Positions 20,296 through 29,162 of a DNA stretch of 64,000 bases are shown here, piece by piece. This DNA comes from Brevibacillus laterosporus (lineage in GTDB: Bacteria > Bacillota > Bacilli > Brevibacillales > Brevibacillaceae), in assembly GCA_007833815.1 (NCBI GenBank), contig CP033464.1, positions 2,365,501-2,429,500 on the forward strand. The letters are read 5' to 3'. The stretch's first letter is position 1. Each line of letters opens with the position of its first letter. The translations under genes and the position numbers were made by a program. The notes under the pieces are model-generated. The model was not told the origin of the DNA, did no database searches, and saw only the letters and a list, made by a program, of their open reading frames with translations.

Positions 20296-21357
20296 ATGTC
20301 GGTTGACTTACTAGATGCGTTAGACAAAGAGATTTTGGATGCTATTCAAAAAGAGATTCCGCTAGTTCCTGAGCCATTTAAAGTAATGGCGGAAAATTTG
20401 GGAACGACAGAAGAAGAGCTAATGACTCGTTTGGAGAAAATGAAGGGTGATTCTATCCGTCAAATCTCTGCGATCTGCGATACCAAAGCATTGGGCTATA
20501 AATCAAGCCTTGTAGCAGCTCGTATTGCTCCAGATAAACTAGATGAAATGGCTGTAAAAGTTTTTAATACCCATCCAGGTATTACACATAACTATAAACG
20601 TAACCATGATTTTAACCTTTGGTTCACGATTGCTCTACCTCCGAACAGCCGTTTTGGACTGGAAAAAACGGTTGAAATTTTAGGAGAATTGTCTAATGTG
20701 GAATCTATTCGCATTCTACCTACTCTGAAACTGTATAAAATTGGAGTACAACTAGATGTGAAAAAGGAGACGGAAGCGAATACGAAATCCGCACCTACCT
20801 ACACGGAAGAAATGCGTCAGGCAGCTATTGATCTAGGCATCTCTGATGTAGATACCAAGGTGATTATCGAATTACAAAAGGATTTACCTATCGTTTCGCG
20901 TCCATATGATGAGTGGGCAAAAAATGCTGGAATGACCACAGAAGAATTATTAAATCATGCTAAAGTATTGGTAGAGCGCGGTCAAATGCGTCGTTTCTCT
21001 GCGGTACTAAATCATCGAAAAGCTGGTTTCCGTGCAAATGGTATGGGTGTATGGAATGTACCAGAAGAACAAGCGGAGGAAATGGGACTGAAAATGGGTT
21101 CCTTCCGAGCAGTTAGCCATTGCTATTTGCGTCCGACTTATCCAGACTGGAAATACAGCATCTTTACGATGGTACATGGTCGTGATAAGGAAGAGTGTGA
21201 ATCAATCCTACAAGCAATTGAAGATGAAACAGGTATCACGGATCGTATCACATTGTACTCTACTAAAGAATATAAGAAAACACGCGTATCTTATTTCACA
21301 CCTGAGATTTATGAATGGGAAGATGAGGTGGCGGAAAGACTGGGATTGGACAAGTAA
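20296..21357 (+). CDS. siroheme decarboxylase, AhbA-AhbB (NirDL-type) fusion
   Basis: The 353 residues are two tandem Lrp/AsnC-type halves, each a winged helix followed by a ferredoxin-like domain. The first half ends with ITHNYKR (96-102) followed by FNLWF; the second has SHCYLRP (274-280) followed by PDWKYSIFTMVHG. These are the His/Tyr/Arg motifs of AhbA and AhbB, the pair that decarboxylates siroheme to 12,18-didecarboxysiroheme in the siroheme-dependent haem and haem d1 pathways. Generic annotation would call it an AsnC regulator. The start at 20296 has AAGGAGG overlapping the hemB stop, so it is translated with the hem operon. No AhbC/AhbD radical-SAM gene lies in the window. Enzyme rather than regulator is inferred from motifs plus the sirC/cobA context. 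Confidence 0.82.
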   Translation: MSVDLLDALDKEILDAIQKEIPLVPEPFKVMAENLGTTEEELMTRLEKMKGDSIRQISAICDTKALGYKSSLVAARIAPDKLDEMAVKVFNTHPGITHNYKRNHDFNLWFTIALPPNSRFGLEKTVEILGELSNVESIRILPTLKLYKIGVQLDVKKETEANTKSAPTYTEEMRQAAIDLGISDVDTKVIIELQKDLPIVSRPYDEWAKNAGMTTEELLNHAKVLVERGQMRRFSAVLNHRKAGFRANGMGVWNVPEEQAEEMGLKMGSFRAVSHCYLRPTYPDWKYSIFTMVHGRDKEECESILQAIEDETGITDRITLYSTKEYKKTRVSYFTPEIYEWEDEVAERLGLDK

Positions 21358-21427
21358 GCGTGAACAATGTCAGATAGATTGCAATGCATGCGCTGTTTCC
21401 TGATAAGGAGCATATTGTCATAACAGG

Positions 21428-21466
21428 AAAACGCTTGTTTGAGAGTGATCAAACAAGCGTTTTTTC
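21428..21466 (+). terminator. strong intrinsic hairpin between the siroheme decarboxylase gene and hemL
   Basis: AACGCTTGTTTGA pairs perfectly with TCAAACAAGCGTT around a short loop and is followed by six T residues. It lies only 40 bases before the hemL ATG, and no promoter is visible in those 40 bases. Confidence 0.85.
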
Positions 21467-21506
21467 TAACAGTTTCACTATAACAGATGTTAATGGGGTG
21501 AGTGGA

Positions 21507-22799
21507 ATGACTCGACAATTTACCAAATCAATCGAATTACATAAAGAAGCGGTAGAATACATTCCAGGTGGGGTTAATAGTCCTGTGCGTGCTTTTAAAA
21601 GCGTAGGGGGCAATCCTATTTATATGGAAAAAGGGGAAGGGTCCCGTATTACCGATGTAGATGGACATACATATATTGATTATATTGGTTCTTGGGGACC
21701 TTTGATCTTGGGACATGCTCATCCAAAAGTATTGCAGGCGATTAGTGAGACTGCTTTGCTTGGCACTAGTTTCGGAGCGCCTACAGAACGTGAAACCACG
21801 ATGGCCAAGTTAGTGTGTGATATTGTTCCATCAGTAGAAGTTGTACGAATGGTAAACTCTGGCACAGAAGCAACAATGAGTGCGCTTCGTCTGGCTCGTG
21901 GGTACACGAAACGAGACAAGATTATGAAGTTTGAAGGCTGTTATCATGGCCACGCGGACAGTTTGCTGATTAAAGCTGGCTCGGGTGTTGCTACATTAGG
22001 CTTGCCGGATAGTCCTGGTGTTCCTGAAACAATTGCGGTCAATACCATAACGGTACCGTACAATGATATGAATAGTGTGCGTCTTGCTTTTGAAAAATAC
22101 GGTAATGAACTAGCAGCTGTTATTGTAGAGCCGATTGGCGGCAATATGGGTGTTGTGCCACCCCAACCGGGCTTCTTAGAAGAATTGCGTAGTATTACGG
22201 AACAGTATGGTACATTGCTCATTTTTGATGAAGTAATGACGGGATTCCGTGTAGCTCGTGGCGGTGCTCAAGATTTGTATAAGATCATGCCAGATTTGAC
22301 CACAATGGGTAAGGTAATTGGTGGAGGTTTGCCAGTTGGTGCATATGGAGGTAAACGTGAAATTATGCAACACGTGGCTCCGGCGGGTAACGTATATCAA
22401 GCAGGAACCTTATCGGGTAACCCACTAGCGATGGCAGCAGGGATTGCTACATTGTCTGAGCTTAGTAAACCAGGTGTTTATGAAAAATTGGATGTGCGTT
22501 CTGCTCGACTAGCGGAAGGTTTAGCGGCTAATGCAACTAAATTGGGGATCCCCCATACTGTTAATCGTGTTGGCTCGATGGTATGCCTATTCTTTACAGA
22601 TACGCCAGTCATCAACTATGAGACGGCTAAAACCGCAGATTTGGACAAGTTTTCTCGTTATTTCCAACAGCTATTACAAGAAGGCATCATGATTCCACCT
22701 TCTCAATTCGAAGGAATGTTTGTCTCTGTTATGCATAGTGATGAGGATATCGAAGAGACCATTGAGGCAAGTTATAAGGCGATGGCTACACTAGTCTAA
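21507..22799 (+). CDS. hemL: glutamate-1-semialdehyde 2,1-aminomutase
   Basis: HemL moves the amino group of glutamate-1-semialdehyde to give 5-aminolevulinate, completing the step that HemA begins. It is a class-III PLP aminotransferase of 430 residues. K269 ([15 protein letters not shown]) is the PLP lysine, the NSGTEA phosphate-site motif is at 117-122, and FDEVMTGFR follows at 240-248. I chose the ATG at 21507 (GGGGTGAG upstream) because the family begins close to this point; an in-frame upstream ATG would fall in the terminator region. It must be expressed by read-through or from a promoter I could not see. Confidence 0.95.
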   Translation: MTRQFTKSIELHKEAVEYIPGGVNSPVRAFKSVGGNPIYMEKGEGSRITDVDGHTYIDYIGSWGPLILGHAHPKVLQAISETALLGTSFGAPTERETTMAKLVCDIVPSVEVVRMVNSGTEATMSALRLARGYTKRDKIMKFEGCYHGHADSLLIKAGSGVATLGLPDSPGVPETIAVNTITVPYNDMNSVRLAFEKYGNELAAVIVEPIGGNMGVVPPQPGFLEELRSITEQYGTLLIFDEVMTGFRVARGGAQDLYKIMPDLTTMGKVIGGGLPVGAYGGKREIMQHVAPAGNVYQAGTLSGNPLAMAAGIATLSELSKPGVYEKLDVRSARLAEGLAANATKLGIPHTVNRVGSMVCLFFTDTPVINYETAKTADLDKFSRYFQQLLQEGIMIPPSQFEGMFVSVMHSDEDIEETIEASYKAMATLV

Positions 22800-22828
22800 T
22801 TAAATGAAAATATAGGTTTTGGGAATAA

Positions 22829-22866
22829 AGCAGGCAGGTGGAACACTCCATCTGTCTGTTTTTTTG
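22829..22866 (+). terminator. intrinsic terminator after hemL
   Basis: CAGGCAGGTGGA and TCCATCTGTCTG pair (with G-U) around ACAC and are followed by seven T residues, closing the hem region. Confidence 0.8.
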
Positions 22867-22977
22867 TTTCTTAAAACTTGCTCAAAAAAGCAAACTTCAC
22901 CTACTTTCTCTAACAAGATGATATAATAAATAGGGGGTTTCATAACAGAAAAAAAATAGACACCGAGGAGGAATGAC

Positions 22978-23433
22978 ATGGGAGGAAAACGATTTACGGC
23001 ACCAGTCACTGTACATATTTTTCTACGAGAAGATGACAAAATCCTACTGTTAAGAAGGTACCAGACCGGTTATGAAGATGGAAATTATAGTGTTGTAGCT
23101 GGTCATCTTGATGGTGGTGAACAGGTGATAGAAGCTACGATTCGTGAAGCTCGTGAAGAGGCAGGCATTGAATTAAGCCCTGAACAGATAACGATAACGG
23201 GCATCATGCATCGTTTTTCCATGGATGAGCGCATTGATTTTTTTGTAACAGCAACAGAATGGTTAGGAGAGATTTACAACGCAGAACCTCATAAATGCGA
23301 TGAATTAGCATGGTTCTCTATTCATGATCTTCCTCAGAATACCATTTCATATATAAAAAAAGCGATTGAGCTATCGGTCAGTAGATCTGAAATCTGGTTT
23401 GATAGTTACGGATTTGAAAACAAGGAGGGATAG
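22978..23433 (+). CDS. Nudix hydrolase
   Basis: This is a 151-residue Nudix-family pyrophosphohydrolase. The Nudix box is complete at residues 42-64 (G-x5-E-x7-R-E-x2-E-E-x-G) with the metal-binding REAREEAG. The substrate cannot be told; small stand-alone members act on nucleoside or sugar diphosphates. A TATAAT at 22922-22927 may be its -10 element, but the -35 is weak. GAGGAGG precedes the ATG. The next gene starts one base after its stop codon, so the two are co-transcribed. Confidence 0.88.
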   Translation: MGGKRFTAPVTVHIFLREDDKILLLRRYQTGYEDGNYSVVAGHLDGGEQVIEATIREAREEAGIELSPEQITITGIMHRFSMDERIDFFVTATEWLGEIYNAEPHKCDELAWFSIHDLPQNTISYIKKAIELSVSRSEIWFDSYGFENKEG

Positions 23434-23434
23434 T

Positions 23435-24331
23435 GTGCACACAGCGCTTGTTTTAGGGGGAACTCGTTTTTTTGGAAAAAGGTTGGTTCAGGAGCTTTTG
23501 GATAAAGGGATAAAAGTCACCCTTGCGAATCGGGGACTTACCAAAGATCCGTTTGGCAATCAGGTAGAGAGAATTATTGTCGATCGCTATGATGAGGAAT
23601 CCATGCTGTCTGCATTTGAGGATTACGAATTTGATATGATATTTGATAATATTTGCTATGCATCAGAGGATGCACGGATTGCTATAAAGGTTTTTACTGA
23701 TAAAGTCTCCCGTTATATTTTTACTTCTACCTTATCTGTCTATGATGAGGCAGACCGATTTGTAACAGAAGAGGATTTTGATCCTTATCACTACCCTATT
23801 CAATATGTGAACAGACAAGAAACGTCCTATAAGGAAGGGAAACGTCTGGCTGAAGCCGTGTTCTTTCAGGAAGCCCCTTTTCCTGTAGCGGCTATTCGAT
23901 TCCCGATTGTATTGGGAGACGATGATTATACGCGCCGCTTACATTTTCACGTAGAACATGTGATGAAACAATGGCCGATCGGTATCCCTAATATAGAAGC
24001 GACTATGGGCTTTATTCCAGCTAATCAAGCTGCACGTTTTCTGTTATGGGCTGCAGAAGAGGAGCTGGAGGGGGCTTTTAATGCTTGCTCGCACGGCGTT
24101 GTTACATTAAAAGGAATAATCAGCATGATAGAAGAAAGCACAGGTAAGCAGGCAATCATTTTGTCAGAGACAGAGGATGAACACATGTCGCCATTCGGGA
24201 TATCGCACTCGGTATGGTGCATGAGTAATGAAAAAGCAAAAGAAACAGGCTTTTTATTCGTTCCTTTGCAAGAATGGTTACCACCACTTATTCACCGAAT
24301 CAGGAAATCGTTTGAAAAAATAGAGAGCTAG
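23435..24331 (+). CDS. NAD(P)-dependent epimerase/reductase (extended SDR)
   Basis: This is a 298-residue Rossmann-fold protein of the extended short-chain dehydrogenase family. The nucleotide-binding GGTRFFGKR lies at the N-terminus, and the active-site Tyr-x-x-x-Lys is present in SYKEGKRLAE near residue 145. The substrate is unknown, but similar genes in Bacillales are annotated as NAD-dependent epimerases. The start is GTG at 23435, one base after the Nudix stop, with AAGGAGGG five bases away inside the Nudix gene. This start is preferred over a longer reading frame that overlaps Nudix. Confidence 0.82.
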   Translation: MHTALVLGGTRFFGKRLVQELLDKGIKVTLANRGLTKDPFGNQVERIIVDRYDEESMLSAFEDYEFDMIFDNICYASEDARIAIKVFTDKVSRYIFTSTLSVYDEADRFVTEEDFDPYHYPIQYVNRQETSYKEGKRLAEAVFFQEAPFPVAAIRFPIVLGDDDYTRRLHFHVEHVMKQWPIGIPNIEATMGFIPANQAARFLLWAAEEELEGAFNACSHGVVTLKGIISMIEESTGKQAIILSETEDEHMSPFGISHSVWCMSNEKAKETGFLFVPLQEWLPPLIHRIRKSFEKIES

Positions 24332-24374
24332 GTATAGCCACAGTAAATGAGCGTGTTGTAGCTTTGTGATCTAA

Positions 24375-24417
24375 AATCGTCCCGTTTCACCAATAAAGGT
24401 GGAGTGGGATTTTTTTG
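24375..24417 (+). terminator. intrinsic terminator after the epimerase gene
   Basis: ATCGTCCCGTTTCACC pairs imperfectly with GGTGGAGTGGGAT around AATAAA and is followed by seven T residues. Confidence 0.7.
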
Positions 24418-24470
24418 TCCAATGTTACCAGATGCAGACGTATAACTTTTTTTCAGATCCTTCTAGAATG

Positions 24471-24499
24471 TTCTATTTCCATTGCTCTGTCCATATAGA
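24471..24499 (+). promoter_or_regulatory. weak sigma-E-like promoter for spoVID
   Basis: TTCTATT (24471-24477), 14 bases, then CATATAGA (24492-24499), 39 bases before the start codon. It matches the sigma-E pattern (ATATT-N14-CATACANT) only partly. In B. subtilis spoVID is sigma-E dependent, which is why I record it. Confidence 0.3.
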
Positions 24500-24538
24500 T
24501 ATAGGGAAATGTTTGTGGAGTTGAAAGGAGGAGCATGT

Positions 24539-27106
24539 GTGTCTGTACAAGATGGACTGTTATCGTTTCAAATGAAGGAGACCATATTTCTCTCATCAGA
24601 TAAACCAGGAATTGAAGAATTGCGGGAATTAGAACTATTGCCCGACTTAGACATAAGGGAAACTGATCATGAAATTACGATTTGTGGGTCCTTACAGCTG
24701 CGCGGCAAATATATGCCGACCAAGAGCGCCAACGCAAAAACGGATGGCGGAACGGACACCTTGGTTTCGGCGATGAAGTTTACACCGTTGCAGTTGGAAC
24801 AAGGAGATACGGATGTTTTTTTCTCAGAAGAAGAGGCGGATATTATGCATCGTATACCTTTAAGTATCTCTGTCCCCGTCTCCAGAACCAAAGAGGTAGC
24901 TGAAATTTACGGGATTGTCGATAGTTTTGATTATGAGGTAAAGGGTCCTAAACAATTGCTCATTACTGCCGATTTAAAGATAGCTGGCATCCAGTTAAAG
25001 TCTGAACAGGAAATCCACGCTGAACAGCAATCTCATAAGCCTGACGATACCTGGGAGTATATTCAAGTAGCTCATGATGAGAGTACTGAACAGGAATATC
25101 AGCATGTCACTATTGATGATTTAGAACGAAAGCTGGCCGCTTTAGAAAAAGAAGTAGAGGCCCAATTAGAACACCAAAATGCAGACGGACAAGAATCGGT
25201 AGAGGAAGTTGCTCATGCTGAGCAATACCAACCATACCAGTTTTATCAACCATTTCCGGGATTACAATCACAACGAGAAGATACAGAACAAAGTAGCTGG
25301 GATCAGGATTCGGCTACACGTTTCCGTTATCAACACCCACAATTTGCAGCTTATGAAGCAGAGGCAGAAATGGCAGATCGGGGAGAAGTCGAGCAATCAA
25401 GTAATGTTCCTTATCAAACATATTCCCATGTACCAGAAGAATCTATAGAACAGCAAACACCGTTTGGATACGGATTTCATCCAACATCAATGTCGGAACC
25501 ACCACAGTATGTACCGTACGGGTCACAGCCCTATTATCAGCTAAATCCTTTCGCACATGGACCAGGTCAAGTGCCGAACCCTAACCCTTTTGCGCCACCA
25601 CCTCCACACCCGTTTCAACCGATTGCAGGGCAGTTCCATCAAGGGCAGCAACCTCCGCAATACCCATTTGCCCAAATGCCGCCATACGCACCACCGCAAC
25701 AGACTTTTTATCAACCGCCGCCGCCGTATCCACCTAATCCGGTACCAGAAGCTGCTTCTGCTATTCAGTACCAGTCAGAATATGTAGATGAATCTCCATA
25801 TCAAGCCGCGTATCAGCCTCCACCTTCTTATGAGTATGTGGAGGAACATGAACAAGAGACTGATAATGTGTATGCAGAGCCTGCATCCTATCATGGTCAG
25901 GAAGAATTAGAAACGGATATAGAGGAGAAAATGTACGAATCTCCATATCAAGCTGCGTATCAGCCTCCACCTTCTTATGCGTATGTGGAGGAACATGAAC
26001 AAGAGACTGACAACGTGCTTGCAGAGCCTGCATCCTATCATGGTCAGGAAGAATTAGAAACGGATATAGAGGAGAAAATGTACGAATCTCCATATCAAGC
26101 TGCGTATCAGCCTCCACCTTCTTATGAGTGTGTGGAGGAACATGAACAAGAGACTGACAACGTGCTTGCAGAGCCTGCATCCTATCATGATCAGGAAGAA
26201 TTAGAAACGGCTATAGAGGAGAAGGCGTACGAATCCGCATATCAAGCTACTTCTAAAGGAGAGTCATCTCACAATAATTCATCTGAACACTTCCAACTTG
26301 TTGCAGAACACAAAGAAGTTGTTACAGAAGATCAAGAAATTGTTACTAAACAAAAGAAAGTCGTTACAGAACGTGAAGAAGCGCGGGTAACGCTTCACAA
26401 TTCCCCTCCTAAAGTGCAATTAGCTGCTGATCCAGATCCATATGCGAAATATTGGGAAGGCAGTGAAGATGAGCAAGCAGAAGTAGCAGAAGTAACGGAA
26501 GCAGCAGAAGTAACGGAGGCAGTCGAAATACATGTCGATCATGATGAAAATAAGGTGCATGCTCATACAGCGGAATACGATCAGGAAATACAAGCGCCTG
26601 CTATCAGTACCGAATTAAGTGAAGAGGATGAAGCCACTGTTCTTATGGCTCAACTAGAAGCGGAAGAAGAAATAACTGTTGAAGAAATAGTTGCAACACC
26701 TGTAGCTGAATCAGAAAAAGAAATGAAAGTGGCCATTGGTTCCAAAAACAACAGGACAGAGAAAAATGAAACGATGAATTTCTCCAATATTTTCTCTCAC
26801 TTACATGGAAATGAGAAAAGTGGAAGACGGCGTGATGAGGGCAAACAGGAAGACGCACTGGAACAAATGAAAGCCAGACGAACTGATGGGAGTAGTTCAC
26901 GTACGGATGCATTAGGTAACCTTACATCATTTGTGCAAGACCGTACAGAGAAATTCAGTAAATTAAAAATGTGCATTATCCAGAAAAATGAAACCTTGGA
27001 TTCTATTGCCCAGCGGTATGAGTTATCGGTTACCAAAATTAAAGAAGCGAATCGCATGTCAACAGATCGCGTAGAAGAGGGGCAAATTCTTTACATTCCG
27101 CAATGA
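24539..27106 (+). CDS. spoVID: SpoVID-like spore coat morphogenetic protein with internal repeats
   Basis: SpoVID drives encasement of the forespore by coat proteins and is recruited with SafA. The N-terminal part (about 1-170) has the SpoVID beta domain pattern (LSFQMKETIFL, LDIRETDHEITICGSL). A Pro/Gln/Tyr-rich region (about 230-415) and three 49-residue tandem repeats (418-564) follow, then an acidic coiled-coil-like region and a C-terminal LysM domain (811-855), which in SpoVID has a role in coat localisation. At 855 residues it is well above the roughly 575 of B. subtilis. I chose the GTG at 24539 because AAGGAGG is 7 bases upstream and an earlier ATG lacks one. The spoVID-ysxE order is conserved. 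Confidence 0.88.
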   Translation: MSVQDGLLSFQMKETIFLSSDKPGIEELRELELLPDLDIRETDHEITICGSLQLRGKYMPTKSANAKTDGGTDTLVSAMKFTPLQLEQGDTDVFFSEEEADIMHRIPLSISVPVSRTKEVAEIYGIVDSFDYEVKGPKQLLITADLKIAGIQLKSEQEIHAEQQSHKPDDTWEYIQVAHDESTEQEYQHVTIDDLERKLAALEKEVEAQLEHQNADGQESVEEVAHAEQYQPYQFYQPFPGLQSQREDTEQSSWDQDSATRFRYQHPQFAAYEAEAEMADRGEVEQSSNVPYQTYSHVPEESIEQQTPFGYGFHPTSMSEPPQYVPYGSQPYYQLNPFAHGPGQVPNPNPFAPPPPHPFQPIAGQFHQGQQPPQYPFAQMPPYAPPQQTFYQPPPPYPPNPVPEAASAIQYQSEYVDESPYQAAYQPPPSYEYVEEHEQETDNVYAEPASYHGQEELETDIEEKMYESPYQAAYQPPPSYAYVEEHEQETDNVLAEPASYHGQEELETDIEEKMYESPYQAAYQPPPSYECVEEHEQETDNVLAEPASYHDQEELETAIEEKAYESAYQATSKGESSHNNSSEHFQLVAEHKEVVTEDQEIVTKQKKVVTEREEARVTLHNSPPKVQLAADPDPYAKYWEGSEDEQAEVAEVTEAAEVTEAVEIHVDHDENKVHAHTAEYDQEIQAPAISTELSEEDEATVLMAQLEAEEEITVEEIVATPVAESEKEMKVAIGSKNNRTEKNETMNFSNIFSHLHGNEKSGRRRDEGKQEDALEQMKARRTDGSSSRTDALGNLTSFVQDRTEKFSKLKMCIIQKNETLDSIAQRYELSVTKIKEANRMSTDRVEEGQILYIPQ
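25790..26253 (+). repeat. 147-bp tandem repeat inside spoVID (3 full copies plus a partial fourth)
   Basis: Copies begin at 25790, 25937 and 26084 with GAATCTCCATATCAAG-type sequence, exactly 147 bases apart. A degenerate fourth begins at 26231. Each encodes 49 residues starting ESPYQAAYQPPPSY and ending in an acidic ELETDIEEK stretch. The copies are nearly identical at DNA level, which indicates recent duplication or homogenisation. Confidence 0.95.
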
Positions 27107-27120
27107 GGGGAGAGAGGGGT

Positions 27121-28107
27121 ATGGCAAAAGAACAAATAGATATTTCCCCCATCTGCAAGCGATACAAAATCAGAACGATTAAAATAACGCCGAAAACCGA
27201 TTACTATTTAATACAAACAAACAGGGGAACCAAGGAGATGCGGGTCTGGCCTCGTGTAGATTATATGCGTTGGTCTTTTGGGTGGCGTGAACAGATGGCG
27301 CGGCAGGGTTTCAGGAATGTTGAAAGATTTATCCGCACAAAAGATTCGAAGCCCTATGTGGTATCAAATAAAAAAGGTTATAGCCTGACAGATCATTATA
27401 GCGCGGCAGAACCCATTGCCTACACCATAGATAACATGATGGAATGTGGTCGTATGATAGCGCGGATGCATCAAGCTCAACAGGCACAAGCTACCCAAAT
27501 AGGGGGAGAGTTGCTAAAACGGGAGCAATCACATGCACAGGAAGTAATGGTACAGACAAAAAAAATTTTGGAGCAGTGGGAACGAGAAAGTAATTTCAAA
27601 CAACGAAGAAGTAGATGGAGTAGCCTGTTTCCCTCTATCTTAGAACGGATGGAACGCAGTGCGGTTTTAATCAAGAGTGTATCATTACCAGAGGAAATAC
27701 TTGCAGCCTCCCATAAGGAGTTAACACGGAAAAACTGGGTTATGGTCGACAACAAGTTGTTTTTGCGAGGTTTCTACAAAACCTCTCTCACCATTCAGCA
27801 TAAAGATACGGCAAGCTTTTTACAGGAAATAGCTCTGGACGGTGGAGACCCAGCGTTAGTTGATGCCTTCCTTGATGGCTATGAAGAAGAAAAAACATTG
27901 AGTTATGAAGAATTCCGACTGTTACTCTCTTTTATGGTTTATCCGCAGGAACTGTGGAGCAACTTGGAGAAAGTTCTGCAGGTTAATATAAAAGAGGATA
28001 ATCAGGTAGCGGAAGATATCAAACAGTCTGTCATGCGACAACGTGAACTAGACTATCATCTGCAACGCTTGGCGAAGCGAGCAGAGCGAGGACGGCAACC
28101 GTCATGA
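27121..28107 (+). CDS. CotS-family spore coat protein (kinase fold)
   Basis: The 328-residue protein has the pattern of the CotS/YsxE/YutH family, spore-coat proteins with a degenerate aminoglycoside/choline-kinase fold. Recognisable parts are the N-terminal beta strands (YYLIQTNRGTKEMRVWPR), the SDxH-like mid region, and the RELDYHLQRL end. No intact catalytic HxD or DFD motif is evident, so activity is doubtful. The ATG at 27121 follows GAGAGGGG. An upstream ATG at 27103 overlaps the spoVID stop and lacks a good site. It overlaps ysxE by four bases, so spoVID, this gene and ysxE form one transcription unit. Confidence 0.75.
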   Translation: MAKEQIDISPICKRYKIRTIKITPKTDYYLIQTNRGTKEMRVWPRVDYMRWSFGWREQMARQGFRNVERFIRTKDSKPYVVSNKKGYSLTDHYSAAEPIAYTIDNMMECGRMIARMHQAQQAQATQIGGELLKREQSHAQEVMVQTKKILEQWERESNFKQRRSRWSSLFPSILERMERSAVLIKSVSLPEEILAASHKELTRKNWVMVDNKLFLRGFYKTSLTIQHKDTASFLQEIALDGGDPALVDAFLDGYEEEKTLSYEEFRLLLSFMVYPQELWSNLEKVLQVNIKEDNQVAEDIKQSVMRQRELDYHLQRLAKRAERGRQPS

Positions 28108-29099
28108 GTCGTTACGATCACCTCTTCCCCTTGTTTAACGAGTACGATATGTATGTACAATCCATTGAGGTGGTACAGCCTTCAACTGTTTATAAAGGGA
28201 CTACTCCGTATGGATGTTATTCCTGCAAACAAACAGCTGCGCCGATCACTCGCCTACACTATGTGGGGGGCGTTCTGAGGCATTTGGAGCAAAAAGGCTG
28301 GGATGGTGCTATTCCACTTTTATATACAAAATTCGATGAGCCCTATGTGAAGCGGGGGGAAGAGGTTTATTATTTAACCGAATGGGAAGAAAGTGTTATG
28401 ATTTCCAAGGCAAACCTGTCTATCTGGGCTTCTGGTACAGTTGTTCGGTTGGCTGAGTTCCATCAGCTGACCCAAAATTATCGCTTTGATGATCCGAGAC
28501 AGGTGGAGCCGCTCGTTGATGCCTTAATCAATAGATGGCAGAGTTGGATTCGTCAGTTGGATATGTTTCGTGATCTAGCGAATGAACGGGATTATTCGTC
28601 CCCATTTGATGTTGTCTTTTTGGCAAACCATGCTTTTATCGCGGACGTTGCCAACCAAGCCTTGGAAAATTTGCGGATTTGGCGAAGACGACACGAAACA
28701 AGTAATCATTTTCGACTGTCGCTCATCCATGGTTATCCACATCCCAGCCATACAGTTATGGATGAGAGTGGCAAGATACGTTTACTAAATTTTGACCGAA
28801 CCGTGTTCGATACTCCTGTACGAGATATGACCGTGATGCTCCGCAATTACTTTCAATTAGGTGGAGAAAGTAAAACAGCAACTGATCTTTTTGAACAGTA
28901 TGGCGAAGTGTTCCCTCTTCGTCCAGAAGAGTTGTCGCTACTACAATACTTTTTGCAATATCCAGAGCGGATCATGCGTGATCTGGAGTCTTACTACAAT
29001 CGACGTTATGAATGGACGGAGCTATTTGCGGTTAAACGATTGGAAAAGGATTTGGATCGGCTGGTGAGGTTAAATAGATGGATCAATCAAGCGTTTTGA
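28104..29099 (+). CDS. ysxE: YsxE-like spore coat protein (CotS family)
   Basis: This is a 331-residue member of the CotS/YsxE group. A kinase-like segment ends in SLIHGYPHPSHTVMDESGKIRLLNFDRTV near residues 210-240, equivalent to the catalytic loop H-G-D-x-H and DFD in active kinases but changed to HGYPHPSH and NFD. It therefore appears to be a degenerate kinase fold. Start ATG overlaps the upstream stop (ATGA). In B. subtilis ysxE directly follows spoVID and is under mother-cell control. Confidence 0.85.
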   Translation: MSRYDHLFPLFNEYDMYVQSIEVVQPSTVYKGTTPYGCYSCKQTAAPITRLHYVGGVLRHLEQKGWDGAIPLLYTKFDEPYVKRGEEVYYLTEWEESVMISKANLSIWASGTVVRLAEFHQLTQNYRFDDPRQVEPLVDALINRWQSWIRQLDMFRDLANERDYSSPFDVVFLANHAFIADVANQALENLRIWRRRHETSNHFRLSLIHGYPHPSHTVMDESGKIRLLNFDRTVFDTPVRDMTVMLRNYFQLGGESKTATDLFEQYGEVFPLRPEELSLLQYFLQYPERIMRDLESYYNRRYEWTELFAVKRLEKDLDRLVRLNRWINQAF

Positions 29100-29102
29100 G
29101 TA

Positions 29103-29133
29103 AGACGCCTTCTTGGAAAAGGAGGCGTTTTTT
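29103..29133 (+). terminator. intrinsic terminator after ysxE
   Basis: ACGCCT/AGGCGT stem with a partly paired interior and six T residues, four bases after the ysxE stop. Confidence 0.75.
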
Positions 29134-29162
29134 GCATGATCGTTGGATATATAATGATATGC

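Noticed and set aside
20296-21357. AsnC/Lrp transcriptional regulator annotation
   Set aside because: Two-fold AhbA/AhbB motifs and the hem context favour siroheme decarboxylase; a DNA-binding role was not supported.
21467-21506. Promoter for hemL (TATAAC at 21479-21484)
   Set aside because: The matching -35 would fall in the terminator T-run arm and reads AAGCGT, so it is not a credible sigma-A site.
25761-26180. Minus-strand frame of 139 residues opposite spoVID
   Set aside because: It is the mirror of the 147-bp repeat in the spoVID frame and has no ribosome binding site or independent conservation.
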